From positions 1 to 64,000 of the forward strand of contig URJB01000003.1 of the NCBI GenBank assembly GCA_900548145.1: a stretch of DNA of 64,000 bases. Direction: 5' to 3'. This document shows, one piece after another, positions 17,284 to 26,043 of this stretch. A model generated the notes under the pieces. It was not told the DNA's origin. It searched no databases and saw only the letters and a program-made list of their open reading frames with translations. Source of the DNA: an uncultured Eubacteriales bacterium. GTDB lineage: Bacteria > Bacillota > Clostridia > Christensenellales > Aristaeellaceae. Both the position numbers and the translations under genes were made by a program. Numbering within the stretch: the stretch's first letter is position 1; the number at the start of each line of letters is the position of its first letter.

Positions 17284-18702
17284 TTACTTGGAGGCCTTCC
17301 AGGCGTCGATCTGAGCCTGAGCTTCGGTGATGATGTCGTTCAGGCCTTCGGCTTCCATTTCTTCGTACATGGTCTTCACGGCTTCTTCGGGATCCACGGA
17401 GCCGGTCAGCAGTTCGGGATGATAACGATCCCAGATGGTCTTGCAGTTGGCGATCTGGTCTTCCACCTTGCTGCTGTCGAAGTTGAAGCCCAGCAGCACG
17501 GAAGGCTCAGCCTGCTCGTTCAGTTCCTTCACTTCGTCCCACTGGTTGAATTCCACGTCGTCGGTGGGGGTCACGGCGAAGAAGGTGCCCTGAGTGTAAC
17601 CAGCCATGCCCCAGCTGGAGTCGGGGTTCTTGTGCACGCGGCCGTCCTCGGTGTAGGTGAAGTTGTCGCCTTCCAGGCCGTAGTAGAACGCATCGCGAAC
17701 CTTGGAGTCGGTGTTCATCAGGTTCAGGAACGCCAGAGCCTTTTCAGGATGCTCGGAGTTGACGGAAACGAAGTTCACAGAGCCCAGCACGGAGTCGTTG
17801 GACAGGATGGTGGGGCCGTAGGTGTAGGCGACCAGTTCCTTGCCCATGTTGGGGCCCCAAACGGTCTTGGCGGCGGAGGACCAGCCCTGAGCCAGGAAGC
17901 AGGCCTTGTAGGTGGGGCCTTCAGCCAGGTTGGCAGCGTCGGCGTTGATGATGCCGGACTCGAACCATTCGCGGACGATCTTCAGCTGATCCATCACGTC
18001 CTGCTGCTCGAAAATCTTCACGACCTTGGTCTCCTGATCGTCGTAGCGCACGCCGACGCCGCGCAGACCAGCGCCGAAGCCGTCATACACGAAGGGAATC
18101 TGAGAAACGCCGTCCTTGGTCACGGGGAAGGAAGCGGCGCCGGTCTTTTCCTTGATGGCCTTCAGGATAGGGGTGGCGTCCGCCAGCGTGTGGCAGTTCA
18201 TGGCGGCCTCTTCCATGCCCAGCTCCTTCAGCAGCTCCACGTCCCAGACGAAGTACTGGGTGATGGAGGAATCCTTGTAGGTAGGCACACCGTAGATGCG
18301 GCCGCCCACGCGGCAGGCGTCCCAGTAACCGGCGGGAATCAGCTCCAGCAGGCCGGGAGCGTTGTCAGCCAGCAGGTCGGTGATGTCCAGATACGCGCCC
18401 ACGGACACGTCGGCAACCAGGTTGCCGCTGTCGCCGAAGATGACGTCATAGGGCTCGTTAGAGTTGATGATGACGCTGCGGCGGTTGCCCCAGTCGCCCC
18501 AGCCGATGCATTCCACATCCAGTTTGGCGCCGATCTTCTCTTCGATGTAGGGATTGAGATGCTCGATCCACGCGCTGTAGTTGTCGGGCTGTCCGTTGCC
18601 CAGCGTGATGATCTTCAGGGTAGGAACTTCCTCAGCGGAGGCGAAGCTGACCATGCACAGAGCCATGCACAGCGCCAGAACCAGAGACAGGATCTTTTTC
18701 AT
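17284..18702 (-). CDS. ABC transporter extracellular sugar-binding protein (LplA-like)
   Basis: A 472-aa secreted solute receptor. The start MKKILSLVLALCMALC gives a classical signal peptide (about residues 1-24, ending SFASAEE); there is no clear lipobox ahead of it. The mature part has the fold pattern of large oligosaccharide-binding proteins (TLKIITLGNGQPDNY; YGVPTYKDSS; PEKALAFLNLM) and an LplA/DUF3502-type C-terminus. The ATG at 18702 has a GGAGAG site; the longer frame upstream is not supported. Clustered with two LplB/YtcP permeases. No ATPase gene is present, so a shared ATPase (MsmX type) is expected elsewhere. Confidence 0.92.
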   Translation of the reverse strand: MKKILSLVLALCMALCMVSFASAEEVPTLKIITLGNGQPDNYSAWIEHLNPYIEEKIGAKLDVECIGWGDWGNRRSVIINSNEPYDVIFGDSGNLVADVSVGAYLDITDLLADNAPGLLELIPAGYWDACRVGGRIYGVPTYKDSSITQYFVWDVELLKELGMEEAAMNCHTLADATPILKAIKEKTGAASFPVTKDGVSQIPFVYDGFGAGLRGVGVRYDDQETKVVKIFEQQDVMDQLKIVREWFESGIINADAANLAEGPTYKACFLAQGWSSAAKTVWGPNMGKELVAYTYGPTILSNDSVLGSVNFVSVNSEHPEKALAFLNLMNTDSKVRDAFYYGLEGDNFTYTEDGRVHKNPDSSWGMAGYTQGTFFAVTPTDDVEFNQWDEVKELNEQAEPSVLLGFNFDSSKVEDQIANCKTIWDRYHPELLTGSVDPEEAVKTMYEEMEAEGLNDIITEAQAQIDAWKASK

Positions 18703-18728
18703 GTTTGTTCTCTCCTTTTTTTTATTCG

Positions 18729-19643
18729 TTAACCCTTTACCGCGCCGATCGTCAGTCCGGAAATGAAGTATTTCTGGAAGAACGGATACGCGCACGCGAT
18801 AGGGATTACGATCACGATGGCAATGGCCATGCGAACCGATTCGCCGGGCATCTGGGCCCGGTACTGCTGCAGGGAAACGCCGGCAGTGGGGTTGTTGGTC
18901 ATGTACTCCAGCGAGCGCATGATGTTGTTCAAAAGCGCCTGCAGGGAGATGAGATGTTTATCGGAAATGTACAGGGACGAAAGGAACCAGTCGTTCCAGT
19001 AGCCGAAGCTCAGAAACAGGGCGATGGTGGCGAACAGCGGCTTGGAAATGGGCACCACGATGCTCAGAAAGGTGCGCATCTGGGTCGCGCCGTCGATCTT
19101 CGCCGACTCGATGATCCCGTCGGGAATCGAGGTCTTGAAGTAGGTCTTGCAGATGACGATGTTGTAGGAGCTGACCATCAGGGGTAAAATCAGCACCCAG
19201 ATGGTGTTGCGCAGCCCCAGAATGTTGGAGTTGACCACGTAACTGGCCACCAGACCGCCGCTGAAAAGCATGGGGATGAAGATGACCCAGGTGTAGAACT
19301 GCTTCAGCTTGAAGTTGGGCCGGGACAGGGCGTAGCCCATGGCCGTGGTAACGGACAGGCCCAGCAGCGTGCCGATGCAGGTGACGGCCACGGAGATCAG
19401 CAGGGCGTTCAAAATGGTGTCCCGCTCGTTCCACAGGAACTGGTACGCCTTGGAGGAAAACTCAACCGGGAAGAAGGAGTAGCCCACCTGCCGGATGGAT
19501 TCCTCCGAGGAGATGGAAATCATGAATACCAGCACCACCGGCAGGATGGCGCAGGCGGCCAGCAGAACAAACAGAAGATTGAACCCCGCGTTGGTGCCGG
19601 GGTTGATCCGGTTGATCTGAAAATCGGTTTTCTTTGCTTTCAT
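18729..19643 (-). CDS. ABC transporter permease (YtcP/AraQ-like)
   Basis: A 304-aa inner-membrane permease of the carbohydrate uptake family, with six predicted membrane helices. The cytoplasmic EAA loop that docks the ATPase reads ESAKIDGATQMRTFLSIVVPISKP. The protein ends in the typical KYFISGLTIGAVKG. It follows the LplB-like permease by 15 bases and precedes the binding protein by 26 bases, so all three are one operon. Substrate is inferred from the neighbouring glycosidases as an N-glycan or mannan oligosaccharide. Confidence 0.93.
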   Translation of the reverse strand: MKAKKTDFQINRINPGTNAGFNLLFVLLAACAILPVVLVFMISISSEESIRQVGYSFFPVEFSSKAYQFLWNERDTILNALLISVAVTCIGTLLGLSVTTAMGYALSRPNFKLKQFYTWVIFIPMLFSGGLVASYVVNSNILGLRNTIWVLILPLMVSSYNIVICKTYFKTSIPDGIIESAKIDGATQMRTFLSIVVPISKPLFATIALFLSFGYWNDWFLSSLYISDKHLISLQALLNNIMRSLEYMTNNPTAGVSLQQYRAQMPGESVRMAIAIVIVIPIACAYPFFQKYFISGLTIGAVKG

Positions 19644-19658
19644 TCTTTTCGCCTCCTC

Positions 19659-20639
19659 TTAAAACACCGCGCTGTCGGAATCGACCTTGGAGACGATGAA
19701 GTTCGTCAGCAGGATCGTGATGCAGCAGGCTACGGACTGGAAGGTGGAGGCGGCGGCCGTCTTGCCGATGGGGGCGTTGCCCTGCAGGGCGGCGTAGACG
19801 TAGGTGTCAAAGGTGGAGGCGACCTTGTACAGGGAGTTGGGCACGCCCTGCGTGACCTGATAGAACAGACCGAAGTCGGAGGCGAAGATGCCGCCTACCG
19901 ACAGGATGAACATCATCACGATGACGGTCTTCAACATGGGCATGGTGATGTACCGGGTCTGCTGCCACTTGCTGGCACCGTCCAGCATGGCGGCCTCGTA
20001 CAGGGAGCCGTCGATGCCGGTGATGGTGGCCAGATAGACCACCATGCCGTAGCCGGTGCCCTTCCAGACCTTGAGGATAACGAAGAACAGGGGCCAGTAG
20101 GTGGCTTCGGAATACCAGCGGTGGGGCTCGCCGCCGAAGAACATAATGACCCGGTTCAAGGTGCCGTAGTCGGTGTTTAGGAAGGCGAATACGAAGTAGC
20201 TGACCACCACCCAGCTGAGGAAGTGGGGGAAGAACATCAGGGTCTGATAGGTCTTGGAGGCCCGCTTGGAGTACAGCTCGTTGATCATGACGGCCAGCGT
20301 GACGGGAATGACGATGCCCAGAATGATGAAGACGATGTTGTACAGCAGGGTATTCCGCAGGAGCATGGCGAATGCGTTATTGTGGATGAAGAAGGAAAAA
20401 TTCTTGAACCCCACAAACTCGCTATGGAACAGATTATAAAGGAAGGACTGCCGGGGGAAGATTTTGTATTGCTTGAAGGCGATAATCAGGCCGAACATCG
20501 GCAGGTAGCTGAACAGCGCGTACCAGATAAACGCAGGCAGACCCAGCAGGCTCAGCTCCAGATCGTCCCGGGTCAGTTTGCTCCGCTTGGGGCGATTGGC
20601 GGCGAGGGGCTGCCTGGTTTTTTCGGTGTTTCCGACCAT
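19659..20639 (-). CDS. ABC transporter permease (LplB-like)
   Basis: A 326-aa permease, partner of the YtcP-like protein. A charged N-terminal tail precedes LSLLGLPAFIWYALFSYLPM, the first membrane helix, and the EAA loop EAAMLDGASKWQQTRYITMPMLK is intact. LplB proteins carry oligosaccharides in Firmicutes. It is the first gene of the minus-strand glycan operon, reading away from the LacI regulator, and has a CGGAGG ribosome site. Confidence 0.93.
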   Translation of the reverse strand: MVGNTEKTRQPLAANRPKRSKLTRDDLELSLLGLPAFIWYALFSYLPMFGLIIAFKQYKIFPRQSFLYNLFHSEFVGFKNFSFFIHNNAFAMLLRNTLLYNIVFIILGIVIPVTLAVMINELYSKRASKTYQTLMFFPHFLSWVVVSYFVFAFLNTDYGTLNRVIMFFGGEPHRWYSEATYWPLFFVILKVWKGTGYGMVVYLATITGIDGSLYEAAMLDGASKWQQTRYITMPMLKTVIVMMFILSVGGIFASDFGLFYQVTQGVPNSLYKVASTFDTYVYAALQGNAPIGKTAAASTFQSVACCITILLTNFIVSKVDSDSAVF

Positions 20640-20670
20640 AAACAGTTTCCTCCGTTTCTGAAAGTGAAGA

Positions 20671-20831
20671 ATGTTAACGAATCTTTTTGAACTTTACAGG
20701 CACATATTAACATGTTTGGAAACAAAAAGCAATAGCTAAAATCAAATTTTTGTCAATAACGGTTATTAAACTTCTGAAAAGAATATGCAAATGAAAACGA
20801 GCAAAATAAAAATAGAAACATTAGTTAACAT
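20671..20831. promoter_or_regulatory. Candidate LacI operators in the divergent control region
   Basis: ATGTTAACGAAT (20671-20682, plus) is repeated as ATGTTAACTAAT (20820-20831, minus), with a weaker third copy ATGTTAATATGT (20702-20713, minus). They lie in an AT-rich gap between the transporter operon and its divergent LacI gene. A minus-strand TTGACA is at 20751-20756 with a weak ATTGCT 17 bases on. Operator function is inferred from repetition and position only. Confidence 0.5.
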
Positions 20832-20847
20832 TTCTTATCAAAATGAG

Positions 20848-20876
20848 TTGACATTTGGAGCCGGACATTGTATGCT
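20848..20876 (+). promoter_or_regulatory. Promoter of the LacI-GH3 operon
   Basis: A perfect TTGACA (20848-20853) and TATGCT (20871-20876) are 17 bases apart, 48 bases ahead of the regulator's ATG. One candidate operator lies 16 bases upstream of the -35 hexamer, consistent with autoregulation. Confidence 0.82.
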
Positions 20877-20924
20877 TAGGAAGGTTTATCAAGCAGAAAA
20901 GTTTTTTCGGAACGAGGGTATGTC

Positions 20925-21971
20925 ATGCTGAAAAGTACCATGCAGGATCTGGCCGACGCGGTCGGCGTATCCCGCATTACCGTCTGGAAAGCGCTGAACG
21001 ACCGGGAGGGCGTGTCCCCCCGAACGAAAAAGCGTATCCAGCAGAAAGCCGCGGAAATGGGTCTGACCGATACGGAGATCCAAATGGAAAAAATACCTGA
21101 AAAAGAAACCGGCAGGGACGAGGCGGAGGAGCGTACCTTCTCCGTGGTGGTCTCCCGGCCTGAATCCTCGGCGTTCTGGATGCAGATCATCCATCATATC
21201 GCCAAGGAACTGGCCCGGAGCCGCATCAACCTGATGTATACTTATATGCCTTCCTTTTATTCAGAGGGCTATACCCTGCCCGCGTCGGTGAAGAACGTGG
21301 ACGGGCTGATCGTATTGAATATTTATGACGCACGGCTGCTGCATATGCTTAACGAGCTTCCGCTGCCCAAAGTTTTTCTGGATACGGTGCCCGGAATGCA
21401 TCCGCCCGCGCTTCACGGCGATCTGGTGCTGATTGAGGGCCGCACCTGCATCCGGGAGATCACCCGGCGGCTGATCGAAAGCGGCCGCACCCGGCTGGGC
21501 TTCGTTGGCGATATTGGGTACGCCCAGACCAATCAGGACCGTTACGAGGGATTTGCGGACGCGCTGCGGGAAAAGAATCTCCCGCTGGACGCTTCGCTCT
21601 GCCTGACGGCTCCGTTGAGCCTGCGCGCCCATTATGAGGAGATCAGCGCCTTTCTGGACGGACTGCCGGAGCTGCCGCAGGCCATCGTGTGCGCCAGCGA
21701 CTTCATCGCCCATTTCGTCAGCCGCTATCTGACGGAAAGCGGACGGAAGACGCCCAAGGGCTTCCTGCTGACCGGCTTTGATAATAACGCCGAGTACGGC
21801 AACGTGGCGGACAAGATCACCACGGTGCATGTGGAGACTTCCGCACTGGGTAAGCGGCTGGCCAATAAGCTGCTGTTCCGGGCGGATCATCCCCAGATGC
21901 CCCCGGAGGTCTGCTATATTACAACGGAGATCGTCTACCGGGGCCCGCTGGCCGCGGAAACGGAAAAATAG
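20925..21971 (+). CDS. LacI-family transcriptional regulator
   Basis: A 348-aa regulator. The N-terminal helix-turn-helix and hinge are clear (MQDLADAVGVSRITVWKALN, about residues 6-25), followed by a periplasmic-binding-like sensor domain with the usual IVCASDFIAH and GFLLTGFDNN segments. Divergent from the transporter operon and cotranscribed with GH3 ten bases downstream, it probably controls the whole glycan locus in response to an imported sugar. The ribosome site (GAGGG) is modest. Confidence 0.93.
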   Translation: MLKSTMQDLADAVGVSRITVWKALNDREGVSPRTKKRIQQKAAEMGLTDTEIQMEKIPEKETGRDEAEERTFSVVVSRPESSAFWMQIIHHIAKELARSRINLMYTYMPSFYSEGYTLPASVKNVDGLIVLNIYDARLLHMLNELPLPKVFLDTVPGMHPPALHGDLVLIEGRTCIREITRRLIESGRTRLGFVGDIGYAQTNQDRYEGFADALREKNLPLDASLCLTAPLSLRAHYEEISAFLDGLPELPQAIVCASDFIAHFVSRYLTESGRKTPKGFLLTGFDNNAEYGNVADKITTVHVETSALGKRLANKLLFRADHPQMPPEVCYITTEIVYRGPLAAETEK

Positions 21972-21981
21972 GAGGAGAACC

Positions 21982-24219
21982 ATGCTTCCCTTTCAAGACC
22001 TGAAGCTTTCTCCCAAAGAACGGGCGCACGATCTGTGCGCCCGCTTGACGTGTCGGGAAAAGGTGGGTCAGCTGAACCAACGGCTATACGGCTTTCGGAG
22101 CGTCCGCAGGGAGGGAGAGCAGCTGACACTGGACGAAGCCTTTCAAAAAGAAGTGCTGCATTTCGGCGGCTTGGGCACGCTTTACGGCCTGTACCGGGCC
22201 GACCCATGGTCGGGCCGCACCCGGGAAAACGGCCTGTATGGGGAAAACGCCGTCCGCGCCTACAATCTGGCCCAGCGGTTCGTGGTGGAGCATTCCCGGT
22301 TCGGCATTCCCATGCTGGTCAGCAGCGAATGTCCCCACGGCCATCAGGCGCTGGACGGCTATCTGCTGCCGGTGAATCTGGCGGCAGGTGCTGCTTTTCA
22401 GCCGGAGCTTCTTTATGAGGCAGGAAAGGTCTGCGGGCGGCAGCTTCGGGAGCTGGGCGTGGACTTGGCGCTGGTATCCATGCTGGATATCCTGCGGGAT
22501 CCCCGCTGGGGCCGCAGTGAGGAATGCTACGGTGAGGATCCTTTCCATGCAGCGCAGTTTGCCCGGGCCATCGTCCGGGGCATTCAGAGTCAGGGCGTGG
22601 CGGTAGTGGCCAAGCATTTCTGCGCGCAGGGGGAGACCACCGGCGGACTGAACGCCAGCGCGGCCCGTATCGGTCCTCGGGAACTGCGGGAAATTCACCT
22701 GCCCGCCGCCCGAGCAGCCTGCCGGGCGGGCGTAACGGGCATAATGGCCGCCTATAATGAGATCGACGGCGTGCCATGCCACGCCAACGAAGATTTGCTG
22801 CAGAAAATCCTCCGCGGGGAGTTCGGCTTCGATGGGATCATTATGGCCGACGGCTGCGCCATTGACCGGCTGAACGACCAGACCGGCAGTACAGTGGCTT
22901 CCGGGGCGCTGGCCCTGCGCTCCGGGATCGACATCAGCCTGTGGGACGAGGGCTTTTCCCGGCTGGAGGAAGCACTGGAAAGTGGCCTGATCGACGAAAA
23001 AGTTCTGAATCGGGCCGTGGAGCGGGTGCTGACGCTGAAATTGGAACGGGGCCTGTTTGAGCATCCCTACCTCCCGGAAGAACGAAAACCTTCCGTCTTT
23101 TCCCCAAAAGCGTTCCCCCAAAGCCTTGCTCTTTCCCGGGAAAGTCTGGTGCTGCTGAAAAATGAGGGCGCTTTGCCGTTGCAGCGCCGGAAAACGGTAG
23201 CGTTGATCGGCCCGGCGGCGGACGATCTGTACCGTCAGCTGGGCGACTATACGCCGCCAGTGGAGCCGGACGCGGGCTGCACGCTGCTGCAGGGTCTCCG
23301 GGAGCTGGCCGGCCCGGAAATGCGTCTTTGGTACAACGACGGCAGCGACCCCAAGCGGGCTGCGGCGTTGGCGGCGAAAGCGGATACGGTGGTGCTGGCG
23401 CTGGGCGGCTCGTCCAGCCGGTTCGAACAGGCCCGTTTTGACAAAAACGGCGCGGCGCTGAATGGCAGCATGGACTGCGGCGAGGGCGTGGACAGCTCGG
23501 CACTGCGGCTCCCGGACGGACAGCATTCACTGTTCGCTAAGGTGCGGGCCGCCGCGAAAACGCTGGTCACGGTGCTGATCGTTGGACGGCCCTATGCCGT
23601 GCCAGAAATCGCCGAAGGGTCGGACGCACTGATGGTCGCCTTTTATCCCGGCCCGTGGGGCGGGCAGGCATTGGCGGAAGCCCTGCTGGGGCGGTTCAGT
23701 CCGTCGGGACGGCTGCCCGCGTCCTTTCCCCAGCATCCGGGCCAGCTGCCGGTGTACTATAACCCCAAGGCGGGCACGGTTCCGTGGAACTATGCCGACC
23801 TAAAGGATGGGCCTCTGTTCTCCTTCGGCGACGGCATGGGGTATGGGCATATTTTGTACCGTGATTTTGAGCTGCTGCCGAAGCTGCTGCCGGAGGGACG
23901 GCTCCCTGCGGACGATACGCCGGTGCTGGAACTGAGGTTCCGGGCGGAAAATCCCGGCCCGGAGGAGGAACACGCCGTGCCGCTGCTTTTCGTCACCGAT
24001 CTGGGATCGGACGTGGTGCGCCGGGTACGGGAACTGAAAGCCTTTGCCAAGAAAGCTGTCCCGGCGGGGGAGAGCACGGCATTTTCCCTGACGCTGACGG
24101 CGGACGATCTGGCCGTGTGGAACCGCCGCATGGAACGGGAATTGCAGCGCGGCCGTTTCCGGCTGCGGCTGGAGGACGGCGGCCGCCTCCTTTATGAAAC
24201 CGTTTGGGAACTGAAATGA
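21982..24219 (+). CDS. Glycoside hydrolase family 3 (beta-glucosidase-like)
   Basis: A 745-aa cytoplasmic GH3 enzyme: an N-terminal TIM barrel, an alpha/beta sandwich (KADTVVLALGGSSSRFEQA; VTVLIVGRPYAVPEI) and a C-terminal FnIII-like domain. The predicted nucleophile Asp lies in IIMADGCAID at about residue 289, and the sugar-binding VVAKHFCAQGETTGG motif is present. The NagZ-type KHFPGHG signature is absent, so this is the beta-glucosidase branch. The ATG at 21982 follows AGGAGG. Placement under the glycan LacI suggests a terminal beta-linked sugar from the same substrate. Confidence 0.92.
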   Translation: MLPFQDLKLSPKERAHDLCARLTCREKVGQLNQRLYGFRSVRREGEQLTLDEAFQKEVLHFGGLGTLYGLYRADPWSGRTRENGLYGENAVRAYNLAQRFVVEHSRFGIPMLVSSECPHGHQALDGYLLPVNLAAGAAFQPELLYEAGKVCGRQLRELGVDLALVSMLDILRDPRWGRSEECYGEDPFHAAQFARAIVRGIQSQGVAVVAKHFCAQGETTGGLNASAARIGPRELREIHLPAARAACRAGVTGIMAAYNEIDGVPCHANEDLLQKILRGEFGFDGIIMADGCAIDRLNDQTGSTVASGALALRSGIDISLWDEGFSRLEEALESGLIDEKVLNRAVERVLTLKLERGLFEHPYLPEERKPSVFSPKAFPQSLALSRESLVLLKNEGALPLQRRKTVALIGPAADDLYRQLGDYTPPVEPDAGCTLLQGLRELAGPEMRLWYNDGSDPKRAAALAAKADTVVLALGGSSSRFEQARFDKNGAALNGSMDCGEGVDSSALRLPDGQHSLFAKVRAAAKTLVTVLIVGRPYAVPEIAEGSDALMVAFYPGPWGGQALAEALLGRFSPSGRLPASFPQHPGQLPVYYNPKAGTVPWNYADLKDGPLFSFGDGMGYGHILYRDFELLPKLLPEGRLPADDTPVLELRFRAENPGPEEEHAVPLLFVTDLGSDVVRRVRELKAFAKKAVPAGESTAFSLTLTADDLAVWNRRMERELQRGRFRLRLEDGGRLLYETVWELK

Positions 24220-24226
24220 ATCAAAA

Positions 24227-24275
24227 AATCCCCGCCGCAGTTTCGGGAGGCCAAAGCGCGGCGGGGATTCTGTTA
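24227..24275. terminator. Bidirectional terminator between GH3 and the Trp transporter
   Basis: AATCCCCGCCGC (24227-24238) pairs with GCGGCGGGGATT (24258-24269). It separates convergent genes; A residues on the left and T residues on the right allow use in both directions. Confidence 0.8.
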
Positions 24276-24284
24276 CGTTTTCAC

Positions 24285-25058
24285 TTAGTTTCCGCACTCC
24301 ACGGAAATTTCATTGAAGAGCTGGAGCACCTCGTCCAGCTGGGTGTCCTGCTTTTCCTGCCCGGCGCGGTCCAGCACGACCTTGCCCTCGTGGAGCATCA
24401 GCAGCCGGTCGCCGTATTCCAGCGCGTAGCGCAGGTTATGAGTCACCATCAGGGTGGTCAGCTTCTTTTCCTTCACGATTCGGTCGGTCAGGCGCATGAT
24501 GATGTCCGCCGTTTTGGGATCCAGCGCGGCAGTATGCTCATCCAGAATCAGAAATTCGATGGGGGTCATGGTGCTCATGAGCAGCGCCATGGCCTGCCGC
24601 TGGCCGCCGGACAGGTTGCCCACCTGCACGCCCATTTTGTCTTCCAGCCCCAACCCCAGCTGCGCCAGCATCTCCCGGTATTCGTCCGCTTTCTTACGAT
24701 TGACGCAGCGGTGCAGGTCGAAGGGCTTGCCCTTGTTGTCCGCCATGGACATATTTTCCAAAATGGTCATGGACGGGCAGGTACCCAGCGCCGGGTTCTG
24801 GTACACCCGGCCGATGATGCGGTGGCGCTTATGCTCTGGCATGGCGGTGATGTCCTGCCCGCCTACCAGCACCTTTCCGCCATCGATGGGGATGGAGCCG
24901 CAGATGATATTGAGCATGGAGGTCTTGCCGGAGCCGTTGGAGCCGATGACGCAGACGAACTGCCGGTCGGGAATGGCCAGCGAGAAATCCCGGAACAGGC
25001 AGGTCTCGTTCACCGTGCCGCCCTGATAGTATTTGGCGATATTCTGAAGCTCAAGCAT
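24285..25058 (-). CDS. trpZ: ABC transporter ATPase of a TrpXYZ-type importer
   Basis: A 257-aa ATPase. Walker A GSNGSGKT is at about residues 39-46, the signature LSGGQRQAMALLM and Walker B EFLILDEHTAALDP are intact, and the switch His lies in LMVTHN. Its permease and receptor are encoded directly upstream, and its ATG overlaps the permease stop by eight bases. The T-box leader with a probable tryptophan specifier in front of the operon makes tryptophan (or a precursor) the likely substrate; the symbol rests on that context. Confidence 0.85.
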   Translation of the reverse strand: MLELQNIAKYYQGGTVNETCLFRDFSLAIPDRQFVCVIGSNGSGKTSMLNIICGSIPIDGGKVLVGGQDITAMPEHKRHRIIGRVYQNPALGTCPSMTILENMSMADNKGKPFDLHRCVNRKKADEYREMLAQLGLGLEDKMGVQVGNLSGGQRQAMALLMSTMTPIEFLILDEHTAALDPKTADIIMRLTDRIVKEKKLTTLMVTHNLRYALEYGDRLLMLHEGKVVLDRAGQEKQDTQLDEVLQLFNEISVECGN

Positions 25059-25929
25059 GATGTTTTCCCTTCTTTCGATGTCCTCCCGCGACGATGATGA
25101 TCAGCAGCAGCACCGCCGTCACCAGCTTCAGGTCGAAGGGCGAAAGGCCCAGACTCAGCGCCAGCGCCACGCAGGCCTTGTACAGGATGGAACCCAGCAC
25201 CACCGCCGTGGTGGCCTTGAGGAACCGCAACCCCCGAAGAAGCTGGGTGCCAACGATGACGGAGGCCACCGCCAGCACCAGCGTGCCGGTGCCCATGGAA
25301 ATATCAAAGTAGCGCTGATACTGGCACATGACGCATCCGGCCAGCGCCACCAGCCCGTTGGCAATGGCAAGGCCGAGAATCTTCACACGGCCGCTGTCCT
25401 TGGCCAGACTGGCTACCAGCGTGGGATTATCGCCTGTAGCCCGCAGCAGGAAGCCGGAACGGGTGGCCAGATAGCCGTCCATCAGCAGCTTGACCAGCAG
25501 CGTCAAAAGGGCCAGCACGATCACCGGGGCATATGCCTGCACCCCGGTAGGCAGCCCGGAGATCAGCGGATTTTTGAAAAGTGTGTCGAAGGAGAACAGC
25601 TGCACGTTGGAGCGCCCCGCGATGTGCAGGTTCACGGAATACAGGCCCGTCATGACGATGATGCCGGACAGAAGGTCACCCACGTGAAAGCGCACATGGA
25701 TCACGCCGGTGATGGTTCCCGCCAGCGCCCCTGCCGCCAGCGCGGCGGGCAGCGTCCACAGGGGATGGATTCCGCCGGAGATCATCAGCGCGGTGACGGC
25801 CGCGCCCAGCGGAAAGCTGGAATCCACCGTCATATCGGGAAAATCGAGGATCTTGAACGTGATGTACACGCCCAATGCGAGAATGGCGTAGATCAGGCCC
25901 TGTTCCAGTACGCCCAGCAGCTGTGCCAT
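25051..25929 (-). CDS. trpY: ABC transporter permease of a TrpXYZ-type importer
   Basis: A 292-aa hydrophobic protein with about nine membrane helices, of the LivH/RbsC-like permease class used by this transporter family. Segments such as ILDFPDMTVDSSFPLGAAV and LLRGLRFLKATTAVVLGSILYK recur in the family. It lies between the receptor and ATPase genes; a 9-bp hairpin occupies the 114-bp gap ahead of it. Confidence 0.85.
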   Translation of the reverse strand: MAQLLGVLEQGLIYAILALGVYITFKILDFPDMTVDSSFPLGAAVTALMISGGIHPLWTLPAALAAGALAGTITGVIHVRFHVGDLLSGIIVMTGLYSVNLHIAGRSNVQLFSFDTLFKNPLISGLPTGVQAYAPVIVLALLTLLVKLLMDGYLATRSGFLLRATGDNPTLVASLAKDSGRVKILGLAIANGLVALAGCVMCQYQRYFDISMGTGTLVLAVASVIVGTQLLRGLRFLKATTAVVLGSILYKACVALALSLGLSPFDLKLVTAVLLLIIIVAGGHRKKGKHHA

Positions 25930-25994
25930 GGAAAAACCTCCAATGCGTGAAACGGGTAGCGGGAAAAAGTCAAAAGAGAAAATCAGCCAAAAGC

Positions 25995-26024
25995 CCGCAC
26001 AGGGCGGGAAACGCGCCTGTGCGG
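25995..26024 (-). other. Intercistronic hairpin after the receptor gene
   Basis: CCGCACAGG (25995-26003) pairs with CCTGTGCGG (26016-26024) with no following T run. Position between receptor and permease genes suggests a transcript-stabilising stem that raises receptor levels over the membrane parts. Confidence 0.6.
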
Positions 26025-26043
26025 AGCAAAGGGTTTTTGCGGA

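Noticed and set aside
22084..23526. 480-codon open frame opposite GH3
   Set aside because: Antisense shadow without a start signal.
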